Positions 12,664-24,600 of a stretch of 64,000 nucleotides of DNA are shown here, in pieces. Below the pieces are notes generated by a model, which searched no databases, was not told the DNA's origin, and saw only the letters and a program-made list of their open reading frames with translations. The stretch covers positions 71,471,371 to 71,535,370 of the forward strand of contig NC_083579.1 in the NCBI RefSeq assembly GCF_027579695.1, in the 5' to 3' direction. How positions within the stretch are numbered: the stretch's first letter is position 1; each line of letters begins with the position of its first letter. Source of the stretch: Neoarius graeffei (Eukaryota > Chordata > Actinopteri > Siluriformes > Ariidae). A program made the translations under genes and the position numbers.

Positions 12664-15600
12664 TTTTACTTTTAATGCAACATGACACTTTTAACTTACA
12701 ACCAAGAACTAGAAGGGCACTCGGTAGAGTGCACACCTCTTCCAAGCCACATATTGTCAACATCATTACATTACGTTACGTTAAGGGCACTTAGCAGATG
12801 CTCTTATTCAGAGTGATGTACAACATACCCAGAACAGTTAGGGGTTAGGTGGCCTGCTCAAGGGCACTTCAGCCATTACTGCTGGTCTAGGGAATTGAAC
12901 CAGCAACCAGCCAAAGCTTCTCTAACCATTAGGCCATGGTTTCCCCCATCAAAATCAAATCACTTGAACCTAGGACAATACTGAAGCTGTACACCAATTT
13001 TCATCAAAATACATTCACTAATTTTTATCCTCCACTGGCTGAAAAGCCCAAAGGGGGATTATGTCGTGGCGGTTTCTGTCTGTCCTGGGAAGGGTGCTCA
13101 CCTTCTGAAATCAACTCCTCTCACAATTTTTGGAGGAATTTCACGAAACTTGGCAGGATTCTTTGTTATATGCTGGTAATACCCATATTATAATTTCATT
13201 AAATTGGGTCACATTTTACCAGAGTTACAGCCCTTGATTAACAAAATTATACTTTGACAATTTCATGAGTGTGTTTTCCTTCTGAAATCAACTCCTTTCA
13301 CAATTTTTGGAGGAATTTCATGAAACTTGGGAAAAGGCCTTGTTATATGTTGGTAGTACGCATATTGTTATTTTGTTCAATTCGGTCACATTTTACCAGA
13401 GTTACAGCCTTGTACTTTGACAATTTCATGAAGGTGTGCTTGCCTTCTGACATCAACTCCTCTCACGATTTTTGGACGAATTTCTTGAAGCTTGGCAAAA
13501 GGCCTTGTTATATGAGAGTAATATGCAGATTGCGATTTAATTTCGTTTGTGAAAATTTTCCCAGAGTTTTGACCCTTAATTAAATAACTTGTACTTTGAC
13601 AATTTCATGAGGGTGTACGTTCTTCTGAAATCAACTCCTCTCACAATTTGTGGAGGAATTTCACCAAACTTGGCAAAAAGCTTTGTTATATGACAGTTAT
13701 ATGCATATTGAAATTTCGTTTAAGTTGGGCTATTTTACCAGAGTTATGCCCTTGATTATTAACAAACTTGTACTTTGGCAATTTCATCAAGGTGTGCTTG
13801 CTTTCTGAAATCAACTTCCCTCACAACTTTTGGAGGAATTTCATGTAATTTGGCAAAAAATTTTTTATTCCCCACTGGCCGAAAGGCCCGAAGGGGGGAT
13901 TATGTCGTAGCGATGTCCGTCTGTCTGTCCGTCCATCCGTCCCGGGAAGAGTACTCACCTTCTGAAATCAACTCCTCTCACAATTTTTGAAGGAATTTCA
14001 CGAAACTTGACAGGATTCTTTGTTATATGTCGGGAATACGCATATTGCAATTTCGTTCAATTCGGTTGCATTTTACCAGTTATGGCATAGTTGCCAGCAG
14101 GGGATATTGTGCTCTCAGAGCACTCTTGTTGGGGACAGAAAAAAGAAATTCCTGGGTCCACATACATATTCGGATTTGCATCAAAATCTAATCAATTGTT
14201 CCTTGGCTCATGGCTCACCTTTCTTCTAAATTTCATCAAAATCTGTTCACTACTTTTTGAGTTACGTTTGGAACAGGTAAACGAACAAATGGAGGCGAAA
14301 ACAAAACCTCCAGCAAAGTTGGCAGAGGTAATGAACAATTAAGTTGTGGCGACTAAATTTTTTTAAGAATTAATAGTCGGTGTAAATAGTGATAACCTGT
14401 TCTCGAGGTTCACACATAAGCAAACAAAAAATTGCCTGAAAACAGTTTGGTCATTGCTACCATTAAAATATCTGAGTGAAATTTTATGACTTATAGTTTA
14501 AAATGTTAATGTGCTGACCCACCTTCATGCAAGTGGTTTTTAAAGTGTTAAAGGACCTGATTTGGTTGAATATCACCTATTTTCTGCATCATTGGTCACA
14601 CTGATATGTGCCAGCCCTGATCTTGTGCCTCATTTTTGCATTCATATGACAATCATAGCTTAGGCTGAAAAGAATTCATATTCTTTCATATATATTAGTC
14701 ATTTCATTGCAGCTCTGGTACAAGGTTTTTATGTATATACATATAGTACGTCATGTATTGGGGATGGCTTATAGACCTGCTTAAAAGTTGTACACACTTT
14801 AATCAGGGTCATGTATTAACACACTCTACACATTTCCCCCTCTGGCTCTGGACACTCACTTTGCACAGAAGATGTTGACGACAGTCACTGCTGCCATGTT
14901 GGACATGGCTGAGCTTTCTGGGACTGCTGTAGAAGTTTGCCTGTTCCTCTACATTCGCACTTGACTTTATGGTTTGCGTGTTAGTGTTAGCCTGGTAGTT
15001 TAGTCCCATTTAATCCTGTGTAATTCTCCTTCACCATGGTCTTTCGCAACACCGTGTATGTATGGTGTACAATGGCCTGTCTTTACTGATGTCATTCATT
15101 GCACCTAATAAAGGAACCTGCTGTGATGCCCCACCATTTCTGCTTCTGTCTGTGTCTCTCGTGTGTGTGTTCAAGGTGTGGGGCAATATAAATACACTCT
15201 CGGACCTCAAAAGTGGGAGTAGAATTGTGGATAAAACATGAACCACAGTAGCAATTCTATTCAAAGAGTACTATTCATAACAACCTGAAATAATTCCCCC
15301 CACCCCTAACGTTACTTCTGTTTAACTTGTAGATATAAATTAGGTTTCTCTCAGCACCTTTTTGCGCCTGTTACCTACAGATTTTTTGTGACTAATGTAT
15401 TCCTGTCACTTTTCCATGTGGGCTATATTCAGAGTCTAAAGTTACACTCTACCAAGGTTGCCAGATATTTCTTGAATAAAAGCATCTGAGACAGCGGATT
15501 TTAATAGCTGATATAGATGACTTGCAACCATGTGATCAAAACGTGCTACCTCTTGAGCGTCCGCAATGATGGTGGATATACAAAGCAACTCGGATGGCGG

Positions 15601-18600
15601 CTGCTGAAAGTGTCTGTAAACAACGCTGAATTTTCTCAGTATTACCACGATTTGAACGTTTGAGCGAAGATTCAATACAAAGAGAAGATAAAGATGTGGT
15701 TTGACCCATATTATTTAAAAAAGTCAGATTTTTCTGACGATAAGACGCTTCTACCGACCATCAAGTACCCAAATATCGCATTCTATCTGGTTTGGCTGTA
15801 GAAAAATCAAGTCCGACCTTGGACTTGCCCATGTTCTGAGTGGGTGCCCAGTCTGGATTGTTTCTATCGTATAATTTTGCTGGCGCTCCTCGAAGCGAAA
15901 CGGTAATACACGTGTTAAAATTATAACAACGATCGACCGAACCACGACAAGAGAACGCTCGTTTTATAGCAAGATTCTAGCAACACGAAATAAAATTCTT
16001 CCATGATATTATCGAGAAAGCTTTTGAATCTCACCTGAGATAAAATGATGACTACAAACACGAGCTGTTTTGGTTTGAGCCTCTGTTAGATCAGCCCTGC
16101 TGATGTTGTTCAGCCGTGCTCGTCTGCTCTCCGTACTAAGCCTCAGAGTTTCCTCGCCCTCTTTCCGAATCACGGATGGAATTCTAAAAAAATTGGAACG
16201 TGCCATGGTCACGAGTACTGTTGTGATCACGACCATATACAGCACAAAGATATGGCATAGCGAAAAGAACGCTTAAAGTGGCATTCCACCATTGGATGTA
16301 TTTTTTTGGCATAAAATACAATATATTTTATGACAACATGACTAGACAGAGAAATCTTTTAGCTTCAAAATGATATATCAAACATAATTTTTTGACAACG
16401 ACAAGTATATTAATTTTGCGACCAAAGTCACCTACCCTTTTAATTTCCGCGCGGTAGTGAAACGTGATGTCATCGGCAGGTTCCCCTTCTTGTTGGCACA
16501 TATTATCAGCAATGGCAGATAGAACGCGATAAAAATAATACCAATAAATCTAGCTAATACCAATAAATCTAGCTAACTGAAAGATTAACTCAAAATTTTT
16601 CGCAATTTTTTTGGCCCCCATATACGAGGAGAAATGACTCTCTCACTTTGGGGGTTTCCTGGTCTAAAAATAGACCGACACGTGATACACAAGAAGGGGA
16701 GCCTGCCGATGACATCACGTTTCACTACCGCGCGGAAATTAAAAGGGTAGGTGACTTTGGTCGCAAAATTAATATACTTGTCGTTGTCAAAAAATTATGT
16801 TTGATATATCATTTTGAAGCTAAAAGATTTCTCTGTCTAGTCATGTTGTCATAAAATATATTGTATTTTATGCCAAAAAAATACATCCAATGGTGGAATG
16901 CCACTTTAAAGCAGTGGAAAAACAAAGACAGTTGCGGACGCGTGATTGTTTTGTATGGAATGTCGCTTGACCTCGCGTTTGTATATCCACCAACATGGCC
17001 GACATCCGGGTTTCTATTTTGCTTTGACATCACTTGCAAGTCAAGGATACCACTTTATTTGTAACACAAGCAATTGCCTTTAAGCATGGAAATAATTCAG
17101 GGATAGAAAATACCGACTGAAGTGGCAGATCATGTTTTTTTTTTCTTTGCCATCAAATGTAATATGATTTAACATTAAAACTAGAAACAACAAAAATTAC
17201 AAAGCTACTTATACAATGATGCATGAAAGAGAAGATAGCGAAAATGGCAAGCATTAAAATGAACAATAGGTGTCCATGTTGCCAGTACAATACTGCATGA
17301 TTAGTCCAAGTTGTAATTATTACATTAATCACTGCAGGTTTGGTTTAACACTATGGCTTTAACCATCATTATTCCATAGCTTATAAAATAGCACTTGATG
17401 CAGCACATACTGTTTTTTGTTGTTGTTGTTGTTGTTGTTAAAAGTTAATTGTGCACACAAATGAATGTAGTCAATATAATATCCACTCACTGGCCACTTT
17501 AATAGGAACCTGTTCTTGATTCTAAGATCCCTGTTCTTGGCTGCAGGAGTGGAACCCAGTGTGGTCTTCTGTTCTGCTGTTGCATGCTGAGATGCTTTTC
17601 TGCTCAGCACAGTCGTAAAGAGTTGCTATGAGTTACTAGATCCTTCCTGGCCAAAAAGCTTGAACCAATCTGGCCATTTTCTGATCTCTGACCTCTCTTA
17701 TCAACAAGGCGTTTGTTTCCACCCACAGAACTGTCACTCACTCACTCACTCACTCGATTTTTTTTTTTTGCACCATACTGTATAAATTCTAGAGACGGTT
17801 GTGTGTGAGAACCCCAGCAAGAGTCCTTACTAGAACTAGAAGATATGACCACATCACCCCTATCGTATCCACACTGCATTGGCTCCCAATCAAATTTCAC
17901 ATTGACTGATTTTATAAAATACCATTATTGACCTATAAAGCACCAAATGGTCTTGCGACACAGTACGTGAGTGAACTTCTGGTCCTTTATGACCCGCCAC
18001 GCCCACTTAGATCAAAAAAGTCCTTCCCGTACCATATGGCGCATTGGGTGGTGCCGATCTCCGTTTCTGTAGCCCTCGGCCTCTTACGATACCTATTACA
18101 TAACTAGGGTTACAGTGGGGCGTGTCCTCTGGTAACCACAAGAATTTGACTCCGCACTGGCATCTGTATTGCAGCGTGCCTTGCCAGACGGCAGTAGGTA
18201 CCATTTTTATGATGGACTTTGGTATGACCCAACTGCGAGTAGAACTTGTGCTCTCCCTATCGAGATGTGGACACGCTAACCACTAGGCCAACTCGCGGTA
18301 CTTAGAGCAAAAGGTGCAGGCTATTTGTTGGTACCTCAAATAGTGAAAGCTACATCAGGAGGCAGAGCCTTTTCTTACAAAGCCCCACAGTTATGGAACA
18401 GCTTTCCAAGTAGTGTTCTTTCACACAGATAGATACCAGGAGACCAGCAGTTTCTGAAATACTCAAACCAGTCCATCTGGCTCAAACCAACACCTATGCC
18501 GCAGTGAAAGAAAGTCACACTTTGAGATCACAACTTTTCCCTTTCTGATGTTTGAACATTGTGAACATTAACTGAAGCTCTTGATTTGTATCTGCACGAT

Positions 18601-21600
18601 TTGATGCACTGTGCTGCCGTCAAGGGATCGGCTGATTAGAGAACAGCAGATATATGAGTGTTCCTAATAAAGTGACCAGTGAGTGTGTGCTAAATATAAC
18701 TGATGAAATTGTCATGTGTGTAAATGATATTTTATCATGCTTTTTATTGTGTTATTTTGAATTGATGATACTATTAATTAAGCAATCAATCAATGTTTTT
18801 TTTGCATTGACCTTGCCTTGAGTGGTCGTGCTTGGGAAAAAAAAAAAAAAACAGTCCAGGTTCAGAATTGCTTGTTTTTAAGACAAACTTCTGGTTTAGA
18901 CAGACTTCACGTATCACGCTTAAGTGTGTAGTTACGTCTAACGTGTGAATCCTGATGTGCACAATTTTAGTATTAACTCCTCACTCTGAGCATGCAACTC
19001 AACTCTGAATACAGTAATATGGTAAATAATAAAAAGACAGCTTCTGGTAAAAGTTTTGATGCCATTCTGTAAGTGTGAAATTACCCTGTATTTCGAGAGC
19101 ATGTTGTTCATTCATGTCACTCAAGTGTCCCAGAATTTGTGTTGGTTTAGAGCATAAAACAAGCCACAGCTGCAACAGTGAATTTCTACTTAAGCCTTGT
19201 GGACAGCATGGCTTCATAAAACACGCCACTTAGAGCAATTAACAAAACACAATTTGGTGACGGTCAGCCTTTTGTTCCACCTGGCAAACCTATACTTCCT
19301 GGACTCGCACTTTTACTTTTTATTTAGCTTGCGATCCTGAGCTTAGTGGCGTGACGTGAACAGAATAAAATGCATGACTAGGGCGTATGTAACCTCTGTC
19401 CTGCGGAGTCTAAAGGAAGTTTGCTCTTTAGACTGAAACAGAAGTCCGAGTTTCTGTGGCTGTAGCCAGGACAAGGCTGATCTTTATGCTTACTTTGGTG
19501 GCTTTTTGCACATGCTGTTTTGTGGCCAATAGTACAGCATAAAGTAAATTTCTCCCCTTCTCTCCCTTTTTCTGTCTCTTTTTTCTTCATGCATGTCTTT
19601 CCTGTCAAACCTCTTTGTCTTGCCTCTTTTTTTCCTTCTTTCTTTCTCTTTTGGCCTCCCCTGCTTCAGTTGGCCTGCTGTGGGTGTGAGTATAGACAAG
19701 TCGGACCCATCTACGGTGGAGGGTATAGTGGGCCAGTGGGTGGTGTTGCCGTGCAACGTGAACCCGCCTCCATCTTCTACTGTGACAGTCGAGTGGAGAA
19801 AAGATGGTGTTCTTCTTGACCCCTCCAGGTTAGTGCAACATCAGTTCTTCCATTAAACCTGGTCATATTGGTCTTGTTCATGTTTCTTTCTCGAGCAGAC
19901 CTCATCGTCTGGTACGTGATAAGAATAATTTATTGAACATGTTCTTACATCAGAAATATGATATATTCATTCCTTTTACTTTGAAGGCTAATAATACAAG
20001 CACTGGGAATATACGAACAGCTTATGTCAGTGTTCTCTAGATCATCCATCCATCCATTATCTGTAGTTGCTTATCCTGTTCAGGGTCGTAGGCAAGCTGG
20101 AGCCTATCCCAGCTGACTATGGGCGAGAGGCGGGGTACACCCTGGACAAGTCGCCAAATCATCGCAGGTTCTCTAGATCATTAAATGTTTAATGAAGCAA
20201 TATTGAGGAGTTTAAAAAGCAATCCCTGAGCATTTATAAAGTAGTTTATATCAGTATTTCCAAGTGTATATGAGATCTTATATAAAGCAAATGGCCTCAT
20301 GCATTGTTTACATATTAGTTAATAGTATTTATGAAAGCATTTGATCCACTGAGTCTCAATTTCTGATCATGGGTTTATCTTAATGTGCTTGTTTTAATTT
20401 ATCATTACTATAGTAACGTATGGTTTATGGGATGTCTAAGAGGGGTACCTCTGACGGTGGGACATGTTGTGCTCTGTAGAGTAGTTCACCTGTAATTGGT
20501 CCTCATCTGGCACTCAGCTCTCACCTCGGCTCCAAGTAGCTGTTTGCATGCAACAGTGGCCACACCCTGGGCAATGGCTTCGAGTGGCTGGCTAAACTTG
20601 GTGAGGGTAGCCGATGGGTCGCAAACCCTCGGTGACTTAGGGCTTTTCCACCCAGGCATGTGAAGACTGGCTCTGGCGGACTGGGCAGATGAGGTACCAA
20701 CGAGACCCAACGGCCAGAAAGGCGGTGTCACCAGGAGCTGTGGAGCGCCTAGAGCAGGGTGGGACACGTAGGAGTCCTGGTCATCCACTGCAGCAGGAGG
20801 GGTCTCCAGATGTAATGGTCTCCGTGCCACTGGGTCAAGGTTCCTTCTGCCAAGAGAGTGGGTTGACCCAGTGCAGCGGCTCTTCCACTTAAAACAACTC
20901 ACGCGCAAGTGTCCGTGAACTCAGTCTACCAAGACTATAGTAACATTCACAGGGACTTGGATGGCAGGTGCACCATATACAGTTCTGTGCAAAAGTCTTA
21001 GGCACATGCAAAGCAATGTTGTAGACCAAAAATAGCTGAAAAATAATGAAATGAAATGTTTCAACATAAAGAAATACAAGAAATAGTAATCAGTAAGCCA
21101 TAATAAATGAAACAGAGTCAATATTTGGTGTGAGACGACCCTTTGCTTTAAAAAAAAAAAGTAGTCGCAAGTACAGTGAGTGCAGTTTTATAAGGAAATG
21201 AGCTGTAGGTTTTACTGAGCATCTTACAGAACCAGCCACAGTGACCCAGTTCTTCTGGACACTTTGTCACACTCGCTTCTTAATTTTGCCCCAAAACACA
21301 GTCGCTTTCATTATGTTTTCTTTTTTAATCTGAAAAGTGCTCTCTTATGGGATATGCTGCTCAGATACAAACACTTTTTTTTTCTGTAACATTTAATTTT
21401 GTGCTGGGAAACCCCCTGAACGTTTGGAATTCTAAAATGTTTTTTGTACTGACTCGATAATGTAGAAGTCATAAAATAAACCTCTATAGCAAAGTTTGTA
21501 TGAAAAAAAATACAACCCCGATTCCAAAAAAGTTGGGGCAAAGTACAAATTGTAAATAAAAACAGAATGCAATAATTTACAAATCTCAAAAACTGATATT

Positions 21601-24600
21601 GTATTCACAATAGAACATAGACAACATATCAAATGTCAAAAGAGAGACATTTTGAAATTTCATGCCAAATATTGGCTCATTTGAAATTTCATGACAGCAA
21701 CACATCTCAAAAAAGTTGGGACGGGGCAATAAGAGGCTGGAAAAGTTAAAGGTACAAAAAAGGAACAGCTGGAGGACCAAACTGCAACTCATTAGGTCAA
21801 TTGGCAATAGGTCATTAACATGACTGGGTATAAAAAGAGCATCTTAGAGTGGCAGCGGCTCTCAGAAGTAAAGATGGGAAGAGGATCACCAATCCCCCGA
21901 ATTCTGCGCCGACAAATAGTGGAGCAATATCAGAAAGGAGTTCGACAGTGTAAAATTGCAAAGAGTTTGAACATATCATCATCTACAGTGCATAATATCA
22001 TTAAAAGATTCAGAGAATCTGGAAGAATCTCTGTGCGTAAGGGTCAAGGTCGGAAAACCATACTGGGTGCCCGTGATCTTCAGGCCCTTAGACGGCACTG
22101 CATCACATACAGGCATGCTTCTGTATTGGAAATCACAAAATGGGCTCAGGAATATTTCCAGAGAACATTATCTGTGAACACAATTCACCGTGCCATCCGC
22201 CGTTGCCAGCTAAAACTCTATAGTTCAAAGAAGAAGCCGTATCTAAACATAATCCAGAAGCGCAGACGTCTTCTCTGGACCAAGGCTCATTTAAAATGGA
22301 CTGTGGCAAAGTGGAAAACTGTTCTGTGGTCAGACGACTCAAAATTTGAAGTTCTTTATGGAAATCAGGGACGCCGTGTCATTCGGACTAAAGAGGAGAA
22401 GGACGACCCAAGTTGTTATCAGCGCTCAGTTCAGAAGCCTGCATCTCTGATGGTATGGGGTTGCATTAGTGCGTGTGGCATGGGCAGCTTACACATCTGG
22501 AAAGACACCATCAATGCTGAAAGGTATATCCAGGCTCTAGAGCAACATATGCTCCCATCCAGACGACGTCTCTTTCAGGGAAGACCTTGCATTTTCCAAC
22601 ATGACAATGCCAAACCACATACTGCATCAATTACAGCATCATGGCTGCGTAGAAGAAGGGTCCGGGTACTGAACTGGCCAGCCTGCAGTCCAGATCTTTC
22701 ACCCATAGAAAACATTTGGCGCATCATAAAACGGAAGATATGACAAAAAAGACCTAAGACAGTTGAGCAACTAGAATCCTACATTAGACAAGAATGGGTT
22801 AACATTCCTATCCCTAAACTTGAGCAACTTGTCTCCTCAGTCCCCAGACGTTTACAGACTGTTGTAAAGAGAAAAGGGGATGTCTCACAGTGGGAAACAT
22901 GGCCTTGTCCCAACTTTTTTGAGATGTGGTGTTGTCATGAAATTTAAAATCACCTAATTTTTCTCTTTAAATGATACATTTTCTCAGTTTAAACAGTTGA
23001 TATGTCATCTATGTTCTATTCTGAATAAAATATGGAATTTTGAAACTTCCACATCATTGCATTCCGTTTTTATTTACAATTTGTACTTTGTCCCAACTTT
23101 TTTGGAATTGGGGTTGTAGTCACCCTAAGACTTTTGCACAGTACTGTAAAAATATGTTGTTCTTAATATGTGAAGTTTTCTGTGAGGAGACGTTTATTTC
23201 TCCAGTGTCAGCACTTTGTAACAGTCAGAAGAAAAGCTCTTCCTTCAAGTTTTCTTACATGGGAGTATCTTCATGATGAAGAACTTTGCAGTTTCTCTGT
23301 AACATGACAAGTCACATTTTTAGTCTCATTAATTTTATGAGAAAAAAAAACAAGAGGCAGGTAAGGGAACAACGGTTTATCATACAAGGCATAGCTGTGT
23401 TGCCTTGAAACAAGGAAACATGAGGAAACCAAGATACGACTATGCAAAGGACTTATGTAGTGAAAATTCATTATGTCTGATAATTATAACTATTCTTTTA
23501 AGTTCGTTTCTTAAGACACGTATTTTTGTTACCTCGCTTGTTGACAGTTTCGGCGAACACTTCCGCCTTCTTCAAAACAGTCACCAGATGTCGAGTGGTG
23601 ACGTGCCTTATCAGCTGATGTTACTCTATGGAGGCGTGAACGTCCCGCCCAATTTGACAGGTAGTCCACGCCTCCTGCTGTCAGGTCGCTGCCCCAGGAC
23701 TGCGCTCCAGGTATGTGACAGCGCGTACGCTCCCTCGTCCCGGTTCATGGTCCTCTGCGCCCGCTTACGTATCTCCACTGCCTCCAAAATCCAACGCTGA
23801 TATCTATTCTCTTCAGCGCGAATGACTCTGGCCTCTTCCCAATTCATAATATGATTTTGTCGTTTGCAGTGGTCTGAAATGGCTGATTTTAAGTTTTCTT
23901 GGCTTGCTTTTTCTTTTTCGGATCTTGTGAGTCTTTTTGTTGTTTCTTTTTCACATTCTAATTGGTGTTCTTTCCTGCGAGTGTGGAAGCATCTGCCCGT
24001 TTCACCAATATAGACTTTATTGCATGACCGGCAAGGAATTTCATATATGATATTGCATTTATTGTCCAGTTGTATTTTATCTTTGGGGTGAACTAGCAGC
24101 TGTCGGAGGTTCTTGTATGGTTTGACCGGGGTGTTGATGTGGTATTTCCTCATGGATCGTTGGATGCGTTCTGTAACTCCTTTTATGTATGGTAATGTGA
24201 CAAAGCCCCGGTTTGTTTTTTCTGTGTTTTTTCTTGTCTGTTTGTTTCTTTCCTTTTTTTGTGTCTGTGATTTTCCTTTTCGAATTGCCCATGGTGGATA
24301 TTGGCAGTTTTTTAATGCCTGTTGGATGTGTTGTTCCTCCTCCTGTCTGTCTTTCTCCTCCGTGATGTTCTGTGTTCGGTCGTATAGTGTTCTGATTACT
24401 GACATTTTGTGTGCGATGGGATGTTCAGATGTCCAGAGAAGATATTGGTCGGTATGTGTAGGTTTTCTGTATGTTGTAATTCTGATGTTCCCTTCTTCTG
24501 TGTGGTGTATTTTTAGGTCCAGAAATGCTATTGTCTTGTCAATTTCCTCTTCGTGTGTGAATTTGATGTTGCCTGTCTTGTCTATGGAGTTTAGATGATC

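Larger units (their letters stand above)
17484..18685. mobile_element. Composite DNA element with inverted ends
   Basis: Left end CACTCACTGGCCACTTTAAT and right end ATAAAGTGACCAGTGAGTG are inverted copies. The centre has been invaded by a LINE fragment (17800-18420), which in turn carries a SINE (18012-18298): three layers of insertion. No transposase frame visible. Confidence 0.65.
20980..23146. mobile_element. Tc1-type element (family T4) split by another Tc1
   Basis: Left end CAGTTCTGTGCAAAAGTCTT and right end AAGACTTTTGCACAGTACTG are inverted copies next to TA. Only about 530 bp on the left and 28 bp on the right belong to it; the rest is the family T3 element inserted at a TA. No transposase frame of its own is left. 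Confidence 0.8.

Noticed and set aside
11076..13583. Repeated frames with [13 protein letters not shown] in the 175-bp array
   Set aside because: The repeats differ in frame and carry stops, so the similarity is at DNA level only.
11096..14290. A CRISPR-like array
   Set aside because: Units are long, diverged and lack constant short repeats with unique spacers; the genome is eukaryotic.
20486..20908. 140-codon minus-strand frame
   Set aside because: No recognisable domain, Met or context. Kept only as an unidentified repeat-like segment.
24113..24598. 161-codon plus-strand frame
   Set aside because: Opposite strand of the Penelope RT/endonuclease frame; no domain of its own.
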